From assembly GCA_002205965.3 (NCBI GenBank), contig NADL03000451.1:62001-126000 (forward strand): DNA of 64,000 nt. Direction: 5' to 3'. This stretch comes from Kappaphycus alvarezii (lineage: Eukaryota; Rhodophyta; Florideophyceae; Gigartinales; Solieriaceae). Both the position numbers and the translations under genes were made by a program. The notes below the pieces were generated by a model. That model saw only the letters and a program-made list of their open reading frames with translations. It was not told the DNA's origin and searched no databases. Below, one piece after another: positions 34,448-44,769 of this stretch (its first letter is position 1; each line of letters starts with the position of its first letter).

Positions 34448-34745
34448 TTGTCCCATTACCGTGTCGCCTGAAGATTTCAAGACAACCACTTTTGAGTCAA
34501 TTGTGGTTGTCTGGAAATCTTTAGGTAGATCGAATATAACTTCCAAACGCGTTTCATCGCTCTTCCTTGGAAACACTGCTGTTATGAAAAATCATAGCCA
34601 TGTATTTATCACTAGCAACAGCTCTCAGTAATACTGCCACGGCTGGGCCAGATAGTCTCTGTCCCCATTTTACATTTTTACATTACAAGGTCACATTTTT
34701 CCCCTGTTCCAAGAGTAATAAACCCAAATATTTTCCCCCGTTGTC
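34448..34745 (+). mobile_element. Two diverged copies of the dispersed short motif, long form
   Basis: 34448-34556 aligns with the reverse complement of 26775-26850: shared tcccattac.gtgtcg, ttttgagt.aattg.ggttgt and ctggaaa blocks, then gatcgaatataacttcc. 34703-34742 carries ttccaagagtaataaaccca. Together they show that the motif belongs to a longer element of at least 110-130 bp. Confidence 0.6.
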
Positions 34746-35039
34746 CTTTCACATCACAGACTGTAAACCAATCCCAATTATCGCTGCAAAGAAGTGCTGT
34801 ATGGTTTATTGCCAAGGTCGCCAGTCCACGGTACAGCTTTTCGCGGTCGCATCCCTCTACAAGGTCCTCAATGGCAAGCGAAGGAGACTTTTCATCAAGC
34901 CATGGGAGACCTGCTCTTCAGAGTATTTTCAGTGTATTTGTGCCTTTTCTCAGCTTCGTTTCACTGTCCCGCTGATAACGGTAAATCCGCGAAAGAGATA
35001 TCTGACGCTCACTATCTCAGAACGTAGTTGTTTTAAGTG

Positions 35040-35290
35040 ACAAAAGTGCTACCGTAGTATAGTTGCAGGGTACAGAAGTGGTATACATGGATGTGGAACA
35101 AATGGTCTACAAGTTTGTTCAGAAGGGGCAGGCACTACCAACTACCGTCACTAACAAGAAGTAAGAAGAACGCTCATTGGGTATGAAGTTGACTCTCAAC
35201 TTAGTTCCTACCCGAGCACGACTTTTAAGTTGTCTCTCAACTTGCTTGACCTTTCCCTGAGGAAGCATTTTAATCAGCTATATATAATTT
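35040..35290 (+). repeat. Dispersed repeat, related to 45245-45490
   Basis: Shares ordered blocks with 45245-45490: aagtga.aaaagt..tacc..agtatag, gaagg.gcaggc/t, cta/ccaccaa, aagtt.....aactt and gacctttccctgagga. Both lie downstream of broken GC-richer coding remnants, so they may be 3' ends of the same retroelement family. Identity not known. Confidence 0.45.
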
Positions 35291-35517
35291 TTGCTACCCT
35301 CAAGTCTTGGCAAAACCATACTAGATACAATAAGGTTCATAGAAATAATTTCTGTGGAAATGAGAGTCCCAATAAAAGATACTTTGAAGATATATATTGA
35401 AATATACTTAAAGGATTTTAAGTAGACGCGAAAATAATTCTAGTCCTTAAAATTTAAATTCCCTACTCCAGATCCAAAAAAGTCATCCAAAAAATTCATA
35501 CCAACTAAAGAGTCTCC

Positions 35518-35993
35518 TTAAATATCCGCGAACGACTTAAATTTTTCCATTTCCTCCTGTGAGATATTTAAACCACTAAAGATGCTCCTATCCAGTTCCA
35601 GCGTCGGGATCATCTGGTCCGTACTATCCATCACCCGCCCCACCATTCCAAAACTTTCCATTTCTCCGTCCACCTCATCCTCTCCGTCCTCCTCCTTATC
35701 CTCATTCTCATCATCCTCATCCTCCGTTGTTCTCATTCTCGTAAATCAAAACCTGGGACCGCCCACTCCTCAAAAGTCTACCCAGTTTCATCCTCGACCT
35801 CCCCTTCCTGCCCCTCACCTACCTCCTCTGCCTCATCCTCGATGGAAAACGACGAACGAACTCGATTACCTTCTTCTTGGTGTGCCGGCGGAGATAATCA
35901 TCGCGGTCAGTAGGACCGAAAGGAGTAAGGGAATGACGTTTAGAGGGCGACGGTGACGAGTTTTGTAAATGGCGTTAAAGGGGCATAGGTTCT
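35518..35993 (-). CDS. Possible small leader-bearing acidic protein, fragmentary
   Basis: An ATG at about 35993 opens MKNLCPFNAIYKTRHRRPLN followed by a hydrophobic stretch (VIPLLLSVLLTAMIISAGTP), which looks like a signal anchor, and stops just after an AGAAG|GTAATC donor-like site. Downstream pieces in other frames are acidic: SIEDEAEEVGEGQEGEVEDE, then 35518-35736 (TEDEDDENEDKEEDGEDEVD, ending KFKSFADI, stop). The pieces may be exons of one gene or a broken gene. An inverted, more decayed copy of the middle part is at 36470-36610. I do not recognise a family. Confidence 0.3.
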
Positions 35994-36469
35994 TCATTTT
36001 AGTGGAATTGGAAATGTGGCAGGCGATTGAAGGTGTTTTGAACCGGTAGGGGTAGAAGGATACTAAGCAGAATGATCGGGCAGGTTTGAAACTTGGAGAA
36101 AAGGGGTCTAAATAGGTTCCAGAGGGCTCATTGTACAGATTTGAAATGGAAAAAATCTAAAAGGGAATTTGCGGTAGTACAGTACATTTGCGCCCTTTTT
36201 CTAAAAAATGAATTTGTCGAGTTAAACAAAAGAAAAAAAGAACTTGAGTTGGATCTGTTTAGAGGGGTGGGTACAGTATTAAAATATCTAGCTGAAACGG
36301 CGGTACATTTGTAGAGGACCGCAGAGAGGGTAATTACGGGTAGAAAGGGAGAGAAATCTTCTCTGGAAGGTGCTGAGAGGGAGAGAGGACGAGGAAGGAC
36401 CAGGACTACAAGTATAATTGTCCAAGAGAATGTACTGCATTAAATCAAAAGTCGGCAGATGTCCAAAGC

Positions 36470-36610
36470 TCGCCACCCTCGTCTCTAAACGTCATTCCTT
36501 AATCCTTCGGGCCCTACTCACCGCAATGACTATCTCCTCCGGAAACCCAAGAAGAAGGTGATCGAGCTTTTTCGTCGATTGTTTATCGAGGATGAGGCGT
36601 AGGAGGTAAA
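36470..36610 (+). pseudogene. Inverted duplicate of 35820-35960
   Basis: Reading plus here and minus there gives the same block: ctctaaacgtcattcc, cctactcaccgc-like, tatctcctccgg, aagaagaaggtgatcgag and gaggatgaggc. In a second frame both copies read RxDYLxRxxKKKVIExxRR. The leader frame is broken in this copy (stop after NVIP). Confidence 0.65.
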
Positions 36611-36619
36611 TCAGGTGTC

Positions 36620-36800
36620 AGTACCCTGGACTCACAAACCTGCGGTGAACCACCGGTGTCTTCCGAAACCCTCTCGGACGTCACCAATCGGTGATAAGCA
36701 ATCCTATCGTCTACGGAAGCCGTCTCATCATATTCAACTCCGAAGGGGTCTATGGACAGGAGTCAAATAGGCGCGCGGTTGGGGTTATTACACGCACGGG
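36620..36800 (+). repeat. Diverged copy of the gag-like peptide repeat
   Basis: Aligns with 20200-20300 and 20335-20480: ccg.tgtcttccgaaaccc, tacggaagccg.c.catcat, attcaac.ccgaag, ctatgg.cagg and taggcgcgcgg. One frame reads CLPKPSRTSPIGDKQ against CLPNPSLPSQIGNER upstream. It is a second insertion of the same GC-richer retroelement. Confidence 0.65.
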
Positions 36801-36969
36801 GATAGCTACTGATTTGTCTGTACAGGATTCATACTTTTTGGTGCTGTAGTGGATAGGTACGCAAATAGTGATAGACGACAGGCCTTTTCTGCAACGAAAC
36901 CCGTATCTACCCATTTACGTTTGTCATCAGGAAAATTGAATGAATCCCCCCATTCACCTCACTTACCCT

Positions 36970-37018
36970 TTAGATCGGATGTATCTTCCAAGAGTAAAAC
37001 ACCCAAACCTTCCCCCCC
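36970..37018 (+). mobile_element. Dispersed short motif, single copy
   Basis: gatcggatgtatcttccaag followed by agtaaaacacccaaacc, close to the copies at 21519-21570. Confidence 0.75.
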
Positions 37019-37192
37019 CCTCTACCCCTCCGACGTAGCAAACCCAGCCACCCTCTGCAGGATGATTCAACGGTTTATGTAACCGCTCCGGTAAACTTCC
37101 CTCATCGCTGGGTCACAATCTTGTCGTCCACTCCTCGTCATTCCACTGGTTCAGCTTCCAAATCCTTCAACTTCTTTTTCTTCTAGGACAAT

Positions 37193-37666
37193 GCCCATTT
37201 TTCTCGCCTCGTTGATTGTTTGCCTAGTTTTCTCTGAAGAACATGTCGGTTCCACTGCACCCGATTCAGACCTAGCTTCCTACACTCCCCTGCTTGGGTT
37301 ACCTGTCCACAGCGACCTTGCTGCTGTCAGCGGGGAACTCCAAATCCTGTCGAAGAGTTCTTTCCCAAGTGTACACCCACCTTCCCATACTTCACTCGGC
37401 CTTCTTTCTATTCCAGTGCTCGGATCAAGCCTACTGCTTTCTTTGTCATATCGCGGCGTCCCAAACCTTATAGCTTTCAGTTGGCTCCTAGCTTGGAGCA
37501 AAAAATTCCAACGGACCAGTTTGGGGACAAGCCCTACTTGTTAGGTTATTTCCATCTGGAGTTGCTCGCAGGTATCGATCCCTCTCAAGTCGCACCATCA
37601 TTCCAGCACCAAGATTACAGCAACAATTGTTACAGTCGAGTTGTTTTCGGACCCTGGTCCTCATAG
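37193..37666 (+). other. Open reading of unknown type
   Basis: From about 37245 one plus-strand frame stays open to 37666 (about 140 residues): GTPNPVEEFFPKCTPTFPYF, then LAPSLEQKIPTDQFGDKPYL and GYFHLELLAGIDPSQVAPSF, ending FGPWSS. It is preceded by a pyrimidine-rich tract and tctag (37170-37185) that could be a splice acceptor. Codon content looks protein-like, but I recognise no family. It may be a gene exon or part of the GC-richer retroelement just upstream. Confidence 0.3.
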
Positions 37667-38114
37667 CCCACGCAGGCTGCTTACCGGGGTCAATAAAATG
37701 TTTGACCCATCTACCTTTTTCGTGATGAAACATGAAGAACGAAAACCAAATGCAAGGTCGTTGATGGGTCGAACTGAGAAGTCAAGTGCGACAAACAGTA
37801 GTACTTACGGAAGGGGAAAAAGGAATGTAAAAGTGTAAAATCTGTCAATAATTTTATGTAAGTTTACGCTGCAATGAGTTTGCTGTAAATCATGCAACAA
37901 GAGATCGCCAACCATATAATTACGAGACAATGCCCATACTCGTGAGTGATCAATCCAAGAACATGACTGTAACAACAGCATTCATGCAGATTCCCGAGCT
38001 AACAAATCAAACCTTCCTGGAAAGGCATCTATCCATTTGATTGAAAATATTGTGCGTGAAGAGGTCTGTGGTGACAGTTGAGCGGTTCACACCGAAACGG
38101 GACAAACAAAGCTG

Positions 38115-39125
38115 TTACTTGGGGTACCTTCCACAAGGTACAGAGACCTTTATCCGATTTCCAACCTCAGCTGTTTCCAACATGTACCTAGACGTTTTCT
38201 CCTTACCCTTTGGGATAAATATGACAAGCCCTTCCTCGGTCCTCCCAACAATTCGTGCACTCATCATTGTCTCCAGCTCGTCAATGAACAGACTCACATA
38301 CATACCATCAAAATCACTACTCAGATCAACCCCTCCCAATCTGATACGACGCCCCCGTTCACTGTCCTCGATCCAGTCAATTCTCATTTCACGCAGCCCA
38401 GTATAGCCCGCTTTCGCCTCCAATTCATCGCGTAAAGCATCCTCATTCGCGATATAAATCTCTGCCAATGCCGCAAATCCCTGCCCCCAAGCATCCAAAT
38501 ATTCTTGCGAAATACCTTCGCCCAGGACGGCTTTAGCCGCCTTTAGGAAACTGTCACCCACCCCGGATACTGCCCGCGGTGACAGCGCGACTGACATGTT
38601 TGTGAAAGATTGCCTCCATGGACGGAGCAATTTTGGAGAGATCCTCGATGTTGTTGCCAAAGTTGATCAGGGCCTTGGTAACCGCGACGATTTGTGCAGG
38701 TGCACCGTGATCTTTCGTGACACCGCCCGCTTGTCGATCGCTATGGATTTCAACAGACGGTTAGATACATCGCGCAAAGGAATCGAAGCAAAAGTCGAAG
38801 CGTGCAAAGTTGATTCCAACTTACATGTTGAATTGTTTGCGGTAGTCAGGATAGTTGGCAAACATGGTTTGTAAAACTCAGTACCAATTTCGACGGCGTG
38901 TTGTTTGATCACTGGCACACTGGCCTTGATCAGCTCTTTGGTGGCTGCGGGAAGGTTGTCTACTGGCGTCTTTGTCTGTATCTCCAGCATGACGAAGCGA
39001 TGACGTGGGGCACGATAGAAATGTAGGGGATTTTTGCGAGTGACAGGGGCTAGGAATCCTTTCGGGGGATAGGCAAGCCGTGGTTGGTAGAAACGGGGTG
39101 CTGCTGGGGTTGTAAACGCTTGCAT
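38115..39125 (-). pseudogene. Flavohaemoglobin-like gene with N-terminal leader, truncated
   Basis: Globin of the flavohaemoglobin type, which detoxifies nitric oxide. Exon 1 (ATG at 39125) starts with a basic, Phe/Pro-rich leader (MQAFTTPAAPRFYQPR, about 47 residues) of organelle-targeting type, then globin helices A-C (ATKELIKASVPVIKQHAVEI, EFYK with Tyr B10, MFANYPDYRKQFN). An 84-bp intron follows. Exon 2 has AVTKALINFGNNIEDLSKIA, HKHVS (proximal His F8) and SQEYLDAWGQGFAALAEIYI. The reductase half begins (LREMRIDWIED, DGMYVSLFI for RPGQY) but lacks the R-x-Y-S flavin motif and stops at 38115 after about 100 residues; no NAD-binding domain follows. Frame breaks lie at about 38865 and 38556. 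The frame breaks could be sequence errors; the truncation suggests a pseudogene or missed exons. Confidence 0.8.
38741..38824 (-). other. Spliceosomal intron in the flavohaemoglobin-like gene
   Basis: Donor AT|GTAAGT at 38824, acceptor ATAG| at 38741, and a CTAAC branch point at 38760-38764, about 20 bases from the acceptor. Removing these 84 bases joins RKQFN to IDRQAGGVTKDH exactly where flavohaemoglobins read FNM-S/T-N-Q-x-x-G-x-Q. The overlapping ORF reads through it, which hides the exon 2 frame. Confidence 0.75.
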
Positions 39126-39199
39126 GGTTAATGTTTTGGTGTTGAGGACAGTTGGAGTGTGAGTGAGAGACTGGTGGGGAGGGGTGAAGGGCAGGTTGA

Positions 39200-39740
39200 A
39201 ACGGATCGCGAAGAAGAGGTCGAAGTTGTGGTGTGGTATTTAAGTACATTATATTGGTCTCATAGACAAGAGGTGAGGGAGATTTGGAGTGGATTGCGGC
39301 GAGTGGAGCACAGGTTTCGAGACGTGAAAACGTGCTATCCAACAAATTGGTAGAAGAAGACATGAGAGGTCACTGTACAACAAAGGGACCACTATAATGA
39401 AGAAAAGGCCAAAATTTGTGCCATTTAATGTCCATGAGACTGATAGAAAAAACTGTACCTACTGTACAGTACTGTACCAATATGTGAATTTAACACATTT
39501 TTGAAAAGTTGATACAATTTTCTGCATCTTGTACTGTACATATGGCATATGGCAAGGTCGAGCATAAGATCTTGACTCGAGTATTTAATCTTGTTACACA
39601 ACGCCTTTCTCAAGGTACCCCTCTGGTTCTCAGCTTTCCCAGCTCCCACACTAAACACACCCCCTATTTCCCCCTTTCTCTTGATACAGACACGGCGTCC
39701 AATCACGTGATTCGCCGTCCAATTTGTTCGTTACAATTCC
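39200..39740. other. Region upstream of the flavohaemoglobin-like gene
   Basis: Holds the 5' flank of the minus-strand gene. No other gene recognised. Several short tgtac/gtaca repeats occur near 39455-39540. Confidence 0.4.
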
Positions 39741-39744
39741 GGTT

Positions 39745-39935
39745 TCATTCTGATGTTAGAGGGTCAGCCGCCTGTTTTGCAATCCCGGAAGAAAACGACA
39801 AACGCCAAATGTTGTGTAAAGCTTGCATCAAGCACAATTCCATGTACTGGTGCAATGCCGCGCATGGATATCGCCATCCCGGGCCGAATGTTGTTTGCCA
39901 CTTTATTTTTAGACTACCAATTGGTAAAAATGCTT
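39745..39935 (+). pseudogene. Possible zinc-ribbon end of a piggyBac-like transposase
   Basis: Within the open frame 39509-40003 the end reads KRQMLCKACIKHNSMYWCNA then HGYRHPGPNVVCHFIF. The pattern KR-x-x-C-x-x-C-x(5)-M-Y-x-C-x-A-x-G-x-x-x-H-P-G-P-x-x-x-x-x-F/H resembles the cysteine-rich C-terminal ribbon of piggyBac-type (DDE_Tnp_1_7) transposases. No catalytic domain lies upstream. Tentative. Confidence 0.35.
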
Positions 39936-40009
39936 GTGCCATGTTACTGCAAATGGGAACAGCTTTCGTGTCGACGTTTCATGCGGTAAATTCTGCATTG
40001 TAGCGACCG

Positions 40010-41290
40010 CGCTACTGTACAGGATGTCGTCCGTCTTCTGTGGGACTGTCGTACTGTACGACTCTTGTGCTCTGTAGAAATCTGTGACGACTGGCAAACC
40101 AGGGAGGCGTTTTAGTAAGGGACAAACTCTGTGTTTGAAATTGTTCGACCATCATTTTTGGTTCACACACACGGTACCCATCTCTCATTGGCTCCAATGT
40201 ACGGAACTGTTATACAAATGATTTGCTTACAAGTAATCTATTCCGACCCAGTCCGGCAGCAGTCTCCCCGTGTCGTGTCAAATTCCAAATCCTTCCATTT
40301 TCTATTGCCCATTTCAGGTTGATTGGCATTGCCTTGCCGTTCCACGGTAATTACCTTGATCTCGATATCATACTGAAAGACAACATCAAATCTAGGTGCT
40401 GCTGCACCCATTCCTGGGTATGGTGTGTTCTCGTTCACCCTAAACTTTAATGTCTTGTAAGAGCAGTACAGCACAGAATTTTAAGGGCTATCAGTATTTG
40501 CTTCTGATATTAACCGTCAAGGTAGCGCCTCTATTGGTTACCTTTCAGAAATCCGCGGGACCTACTTGATCGATCATAACTTGTACCATTGCCAATATCT
40601 CAGAAATGCAAGAAACTACAATAATTAATATCTTTGCCAATGATTGCATATCTCCCAAGCACTGTTATGGCGCTGATCATTGACGCCTTTGTCACTACCC
40701 TCTCAAAAGTATATTGCGGCAGTGCCAGCTAAGAGCGGGGATGAGTGGAATTCATTGTTCCCATTTTCAACAACCAACCAATCTGCTCTTAATTTAAGGG
40801 CCCATCTGTAGGCCATCTGCAGACCATCTGCATTTCCGAGGGCACTCCCTCACGCATCGCTCGCTCTCGACTCCGTTAGAGCGGCGTCCCCAGCCACTGC
40901 TCTGTTTCTGGAAACTTTCATTCCGCGGATTGCGACCAGATATCACACCTCTGATGCCACTATTCGCTCGCGAATCTATCAGCGCCTCAGCTGCGTTCTG
41001 TGGTCCTCGGTGGCTATGGCCATGGTTTCCCGTGCCCCACTGCACGTGACCGACGTTCACCATCCAGTTAGTTCTGAACTCAATAGTCGGTCAGTGAGTG
41101 TACACTCCAGAAACATCATGAGTAAACAGTATGTTGAGTATGTGACTTCGAGAAGCGAAAAGAAATCCAAAAGAATTCAATTACTACAAACGGTGGAAGC
41201 GGACAGAACTGGGCATATGGTCCCCACCTTTTGCGCTACCCGACCGATAAGGTCCTTACTGGTTCGATGCTAGAAATCCCTTCTCACGGA
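40010..41290. other. No gene recognised
   Basis: Short overlapping frames on both strands (for example 40794-41063 minus and 41010-41273 plus) without motifs. The stretch 40800-41080 is GC-richer with repeated catctg triplets at its start. Confidence 0.4.
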
Positions 41291-41300
41291 TCCATATCTC

Positions 41301-43435
41301 TACATCCAGTGACTGCAAATAGAGTGGGTGTGATATTATTTTCGGTATAAGTATTTATGTGGCCCACATCAATATGTGTCACCTTCTTCGTCCAGCCGGT
41401 TTCAATTAATGTGGGCTTGCTCTCCGACTTTCTGACCGTTATTGATCTGGCCGCGAATCCAACAAATTGGCGCGAACATTTGCAAACTGAAACAAACACT
41501 GCTCATCACCAGTTGTTCCCGCTAGTATTATGCTTTACCTAAACGTTTAAAGATCCTACACACCAACTGATACGCAGGTCGTGACTTTGATCTGCCATCA
41601 GGCATAACTCAAAATGGTCCCAAGTGCCTCTCCCATAATTGCGGCCTTCAAAAAAGCAAATAACGTCCCTTTAACTTCCTTGTCTAGTTGTCCAACCCAG
41701 TCAACTGAAAAAGCCTCACCATCCGGTAGTGCCACACCATGCACTACACCATCGGCAAACCCATCTCCACCATCATCTAAACGAGACAAACATCACGTTC
41801 TGCGAATTGCCGATCGCATTAAGATTGCGACATGGATGCAGTCGGAGAGCAATCGCATTGGTTCTGAGCACCTAATTTCCAAAGCTGTGTACCATTTCCC
41901 TCAGTCCTTTAAGGACAACATGAAAGCTAATCTCCAGAAAGCAAGCCGTATATGGCGTGCTAAACTGATGTACCTTAATGAAGACGGCACTCCACAATCT
42001 CGAGGGAGCTGTACCTCCATTACCAGGACGACAAGCTACGGGTTGAGGCGTGTTTACCTTACAGCACGGGCAGGAAGAGGACAAAAGATCACTCCGCGGG
42101 TTGCAGCACTGCATGCAGATCTACTCGCAGAGTTCGATTGCCTTCGGAAGTTAGGAGTAAAGTTTAACTGGAAAAAAATTCACGCTTTAAAACTCTTGCT
42201 CATTGAGCAAGGAGCGAATGAAATGTACAATCGCTACACAGTAGATGCTCAAAGAAACCTGATTATATCCCAGGGTATAACCAGAAGATGGGTGCAGAAC
42301 TTCGCTGACAGGCATCGCATCGTAAGTCGATCTGTAACAGGAAAGCTTCTATTATCCCCGGCAAAAGAAAAACTTATTCACAAAGAAGTAGCGTTTCACC
42401 TGGGAGTAATGGTCAGAGCATCTTGTAGCGGAGAACTCAATGTAGATGACGTTGAAAACGCGGATGAGACGCATTTTGTCATAAATGTTGACAACTAAAA
42501 GACTTTAGTATTCTCTGGTGACGAAGTCGTCAAGTGGGCTTATATCATTTCAGGCGGAGAAGGCATGAAAATGGTGGTTCGCATAAGCGGTGGTAGAGAT
42601 GTAAAAATCCAGCCGGGGTTCATGGTGTTTAGAAACGACTCGAGAATCTATCCGGTACGCGGTGTTCCTGACAACATAAATGGTGTTCATATCGGTCTGG
42701 ACCGAAATGTTGTATGGATACAAAAGGTATGGCACCATAGCTTTCCGAGGCCAAAGTGATCAAAGCTCTACCGAATGGCAGAAAACGTACTCTGTTTGTT
42801 GATAACTGCAGCAGCCATGATCTCACTCAAGAGTTGATAGAAGCATCTCAAAAGATCAACACTACGCTGAAGTACTTTCCGAAGAATGCAACACATCTTG
42901 TTCAGCCCACTGATTCTTTCGTTATACAGAGGATCAAAAGTGCATGGTGCTCACGGTGGGAAAAGTATAAGATGGATATGATCCGGAAGGGACAATGGGG
43001 TGGTTCTGGAAAGCTGTTAAACCCGGGAAAATCTTACTTTTTGAAGCTTAACGCACTTGCTATAGGTGATGTTAATCGTCAGAGGGATGAAGATGGGTTA
43101 TAATACACGAGAAAGGCAATGATACGTACCGGGATGGCTTTGAATTTCAATGGGTTTTGGGAGGAAAAGCAGCTTTTTTCCTGCTCTTCAGGAGATTATC
43201 AAGAAGCACAGGAACCACTTTGAAGGTTGTCCAGAGTTGTCTGCAGCCAATTAGATGGCTGGGTTTGGCCACATTAATTTGGGCCTATTGTATAATGTGG
43301 CCCACATTAATGATTCTGTACCGCAAATAGAGTGGTACATGTTGTATTGTAGGCCCAATTCAATTCTTGCTGGTGCCGTAATAATCTGCTTACAACTTTT
43401 ATCGTGGTCTACATTAATTGCAGTTACTGGGTGTA
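41301..43435 (+). mobile_element. Pogo-like DNA transposon with TIRs and TA duplication
   Basis: The ends are inverted repeats: CTACATCCAGTGACTGCAA at 41300-41318 and TTGCAGTTACTGGGTGTAG at 43418-43436 (two mismatches). Each is flanked by TA, as expected of the Tc1/mariner/pogo superfamily. Subterminal gtggcccacat blocks (41358 and 43299) and a gcaaatagagtgg block (41315 and 43322) occur near both ends. The inside codes for a decayed DDE transposase. Length is about 2.1 kb. Confidence 0.85.
41614..43254 (+). pseudogene. Pogo-like DDE transposase, broken
   Basis: Moves the surrounding element. The first 294 residues are open (41614-42498) with a CENP-B-like helix-turn-helix (ITRRWVQNFADRHRIVSRSV) and the first catalytic Asp in ENADETHFVIN. 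After a stop at 42496 the reading continues (VFSGDEVVKWAYIISGGEG), changes frame near 42685, and passes another stop near 42737. Then KALPNGRKRTLFVDNCSSHD carries the second Asp and FPKNATHLVQPTDSFVIQRI the third, 36 residues apart. The C-terminus shifts frame once more (GMALNFNGFWEEKQLF) and ends at 43254. Family: pogo (DDE_1). Not functional. Confidence 0.85.
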
Positions 43436-43439
43436 GCAG

Positions 43440-44120
43440 AGTACATGAGAGTTGCCTCCGGAGCCAGCAGACTTGAAGCAGTTTTCTTTGAAGAGTCTTA
43501 TTAGGTTAGGATCGGTATTATTTAATCTGGTTTTTTGACAACTTCACAATGAATTTGAGATAAACATCAGGGAAACAAGGCCTTGAAAAAGTTTGAGAAA
43601 GGCGGCAAACCAGTTCAAACTTTGCTAGGGAGACAGGCAATGTTAATTGGTTTGAAATTATTGATTCATCCAATGTTTACAGCGAGCTGCTTTCTGGGAG
43701 TAGGCGTTAATATAAATCAATACAGAGACTAGTCGAATTTTGTTACTGTGGCTAATCTTCTGCTGATTTCGAGTCCAGCCATCTCTTCATATCTTTCTGT
43801 GAAGTTAAAGGCACTGCAGTGTACCGCATTATTCAAACAAGATTCTAGACAGTCAGTATAAGGCTCTGTCTAGTCGAAGATGGACCTAGGACGGTCTCGG
43901 GTCACGTTATCATTGCCCTTTTTTCCTTTTAGAAATTGCTTTTCTAAATTTACAAGCCTTTAACGAAAATCAACCGGGTTTATACATACCTCGGCCTTCA
44001 TCCGACATCTATTCTTAGAAAAATGTCGGAGTAGGTGCTCACCAAGCATAACGCGAAGAGGATGGAATGGTACCTTCATTAGATTACTTGAATTATGAGA
44101 ATATGTGCGTTGGAAATTGG
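43440..44120. other. No gene recognised
   Basis: About 0.7 kb to the right of the pogo-like element, with no open frame above 60 residues and no motif. Confidence 0.4.
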
Positions 44121-44144
44121 AACTACTTACATGTCAATGGTGTA

Positions 44145-44262
44145 CTGTGATTAGGACATCCGCAGTCACTGAAAGTAATTTTTTGATGCTGCAGATCAAC
44201 TGTTATCAGGACGGCCGCAGTCAAATATAACTTTGTAATGTTGCGGACGTCCGTGGTGAACA
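44145..44262. repeat. Short tandem degenerate repeat
   Basis: Two to three diverged units of about 50-60 bp, each ending in aggac(a/g)(t/g)ccgcagtca or gcggacgtccg with an aagtaattttttgatgctgc / aactttgtaatgttgc segment between. It may be the end of an unrecognised element. Confidence 0.4.
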
Positions 44263-44769
44263 TATGTAATAGGTTCATCATGTAGAACTCATAGAAGACC
44301 AAATTGCCGATCATGAAAGTAGAATTGAAGTGCTTATAAACAGCTTGGAAGACTGCTGAAGATAGAACTCTCCCAGCCAGTATTGTCGTCTCAACTCCTC
44401 TTGTGAAGAAAACTAAATTGCCACAGCTGTTCTAGATCTCACTCTCACCGCATAAATTCGCTGTTTCCTATCGTTTTTCAACCACTGTCTTTAGTCTCCG
44501 GAGGAACGTGGTCTGCACAGCCCTGTCAATCCGTTGGCAAGTTCATTCGTCCGGAGTTTTCTTCGCCTTGGTTGTCGTCGTCCTTAAGTTGTCGTGCTTA
44601 CACTAGAACTTTTTCAAGCTGTCTGGATCCTGTACTTAGATGGTGTAATTTTCTTCTAGTCACCCATTTGTCCTTATTGGAGTGGGTGATGGTTCAGCCG
44701 TCGCCTGGAGATGTTCTTAGTCTTCTAGTGTAACCACGACCTGTATAGTTCAGGTTTTTGAACACATTA

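Noticed and set aside
34794..35040. Possible RT fragment (QAMGDLLFRVFSVYL)
   Set aside because: Only weak resemblance to the QGDPLxPxLF block, with no supporting RT blocks on either side.
35582..35956. 124-residue Ser/Pro-rich plus-strand frame
   Set aside because: Antisense of an acidic Asp/Glu-rich reading, whose codons give Ser and Pro runs on the other strand.
38878..39363. 161-residue minus-strand frame overlapping the globin leader
   Set aside because: Different frame from the globin; composition is Ser/Pro/His-rich without motif.
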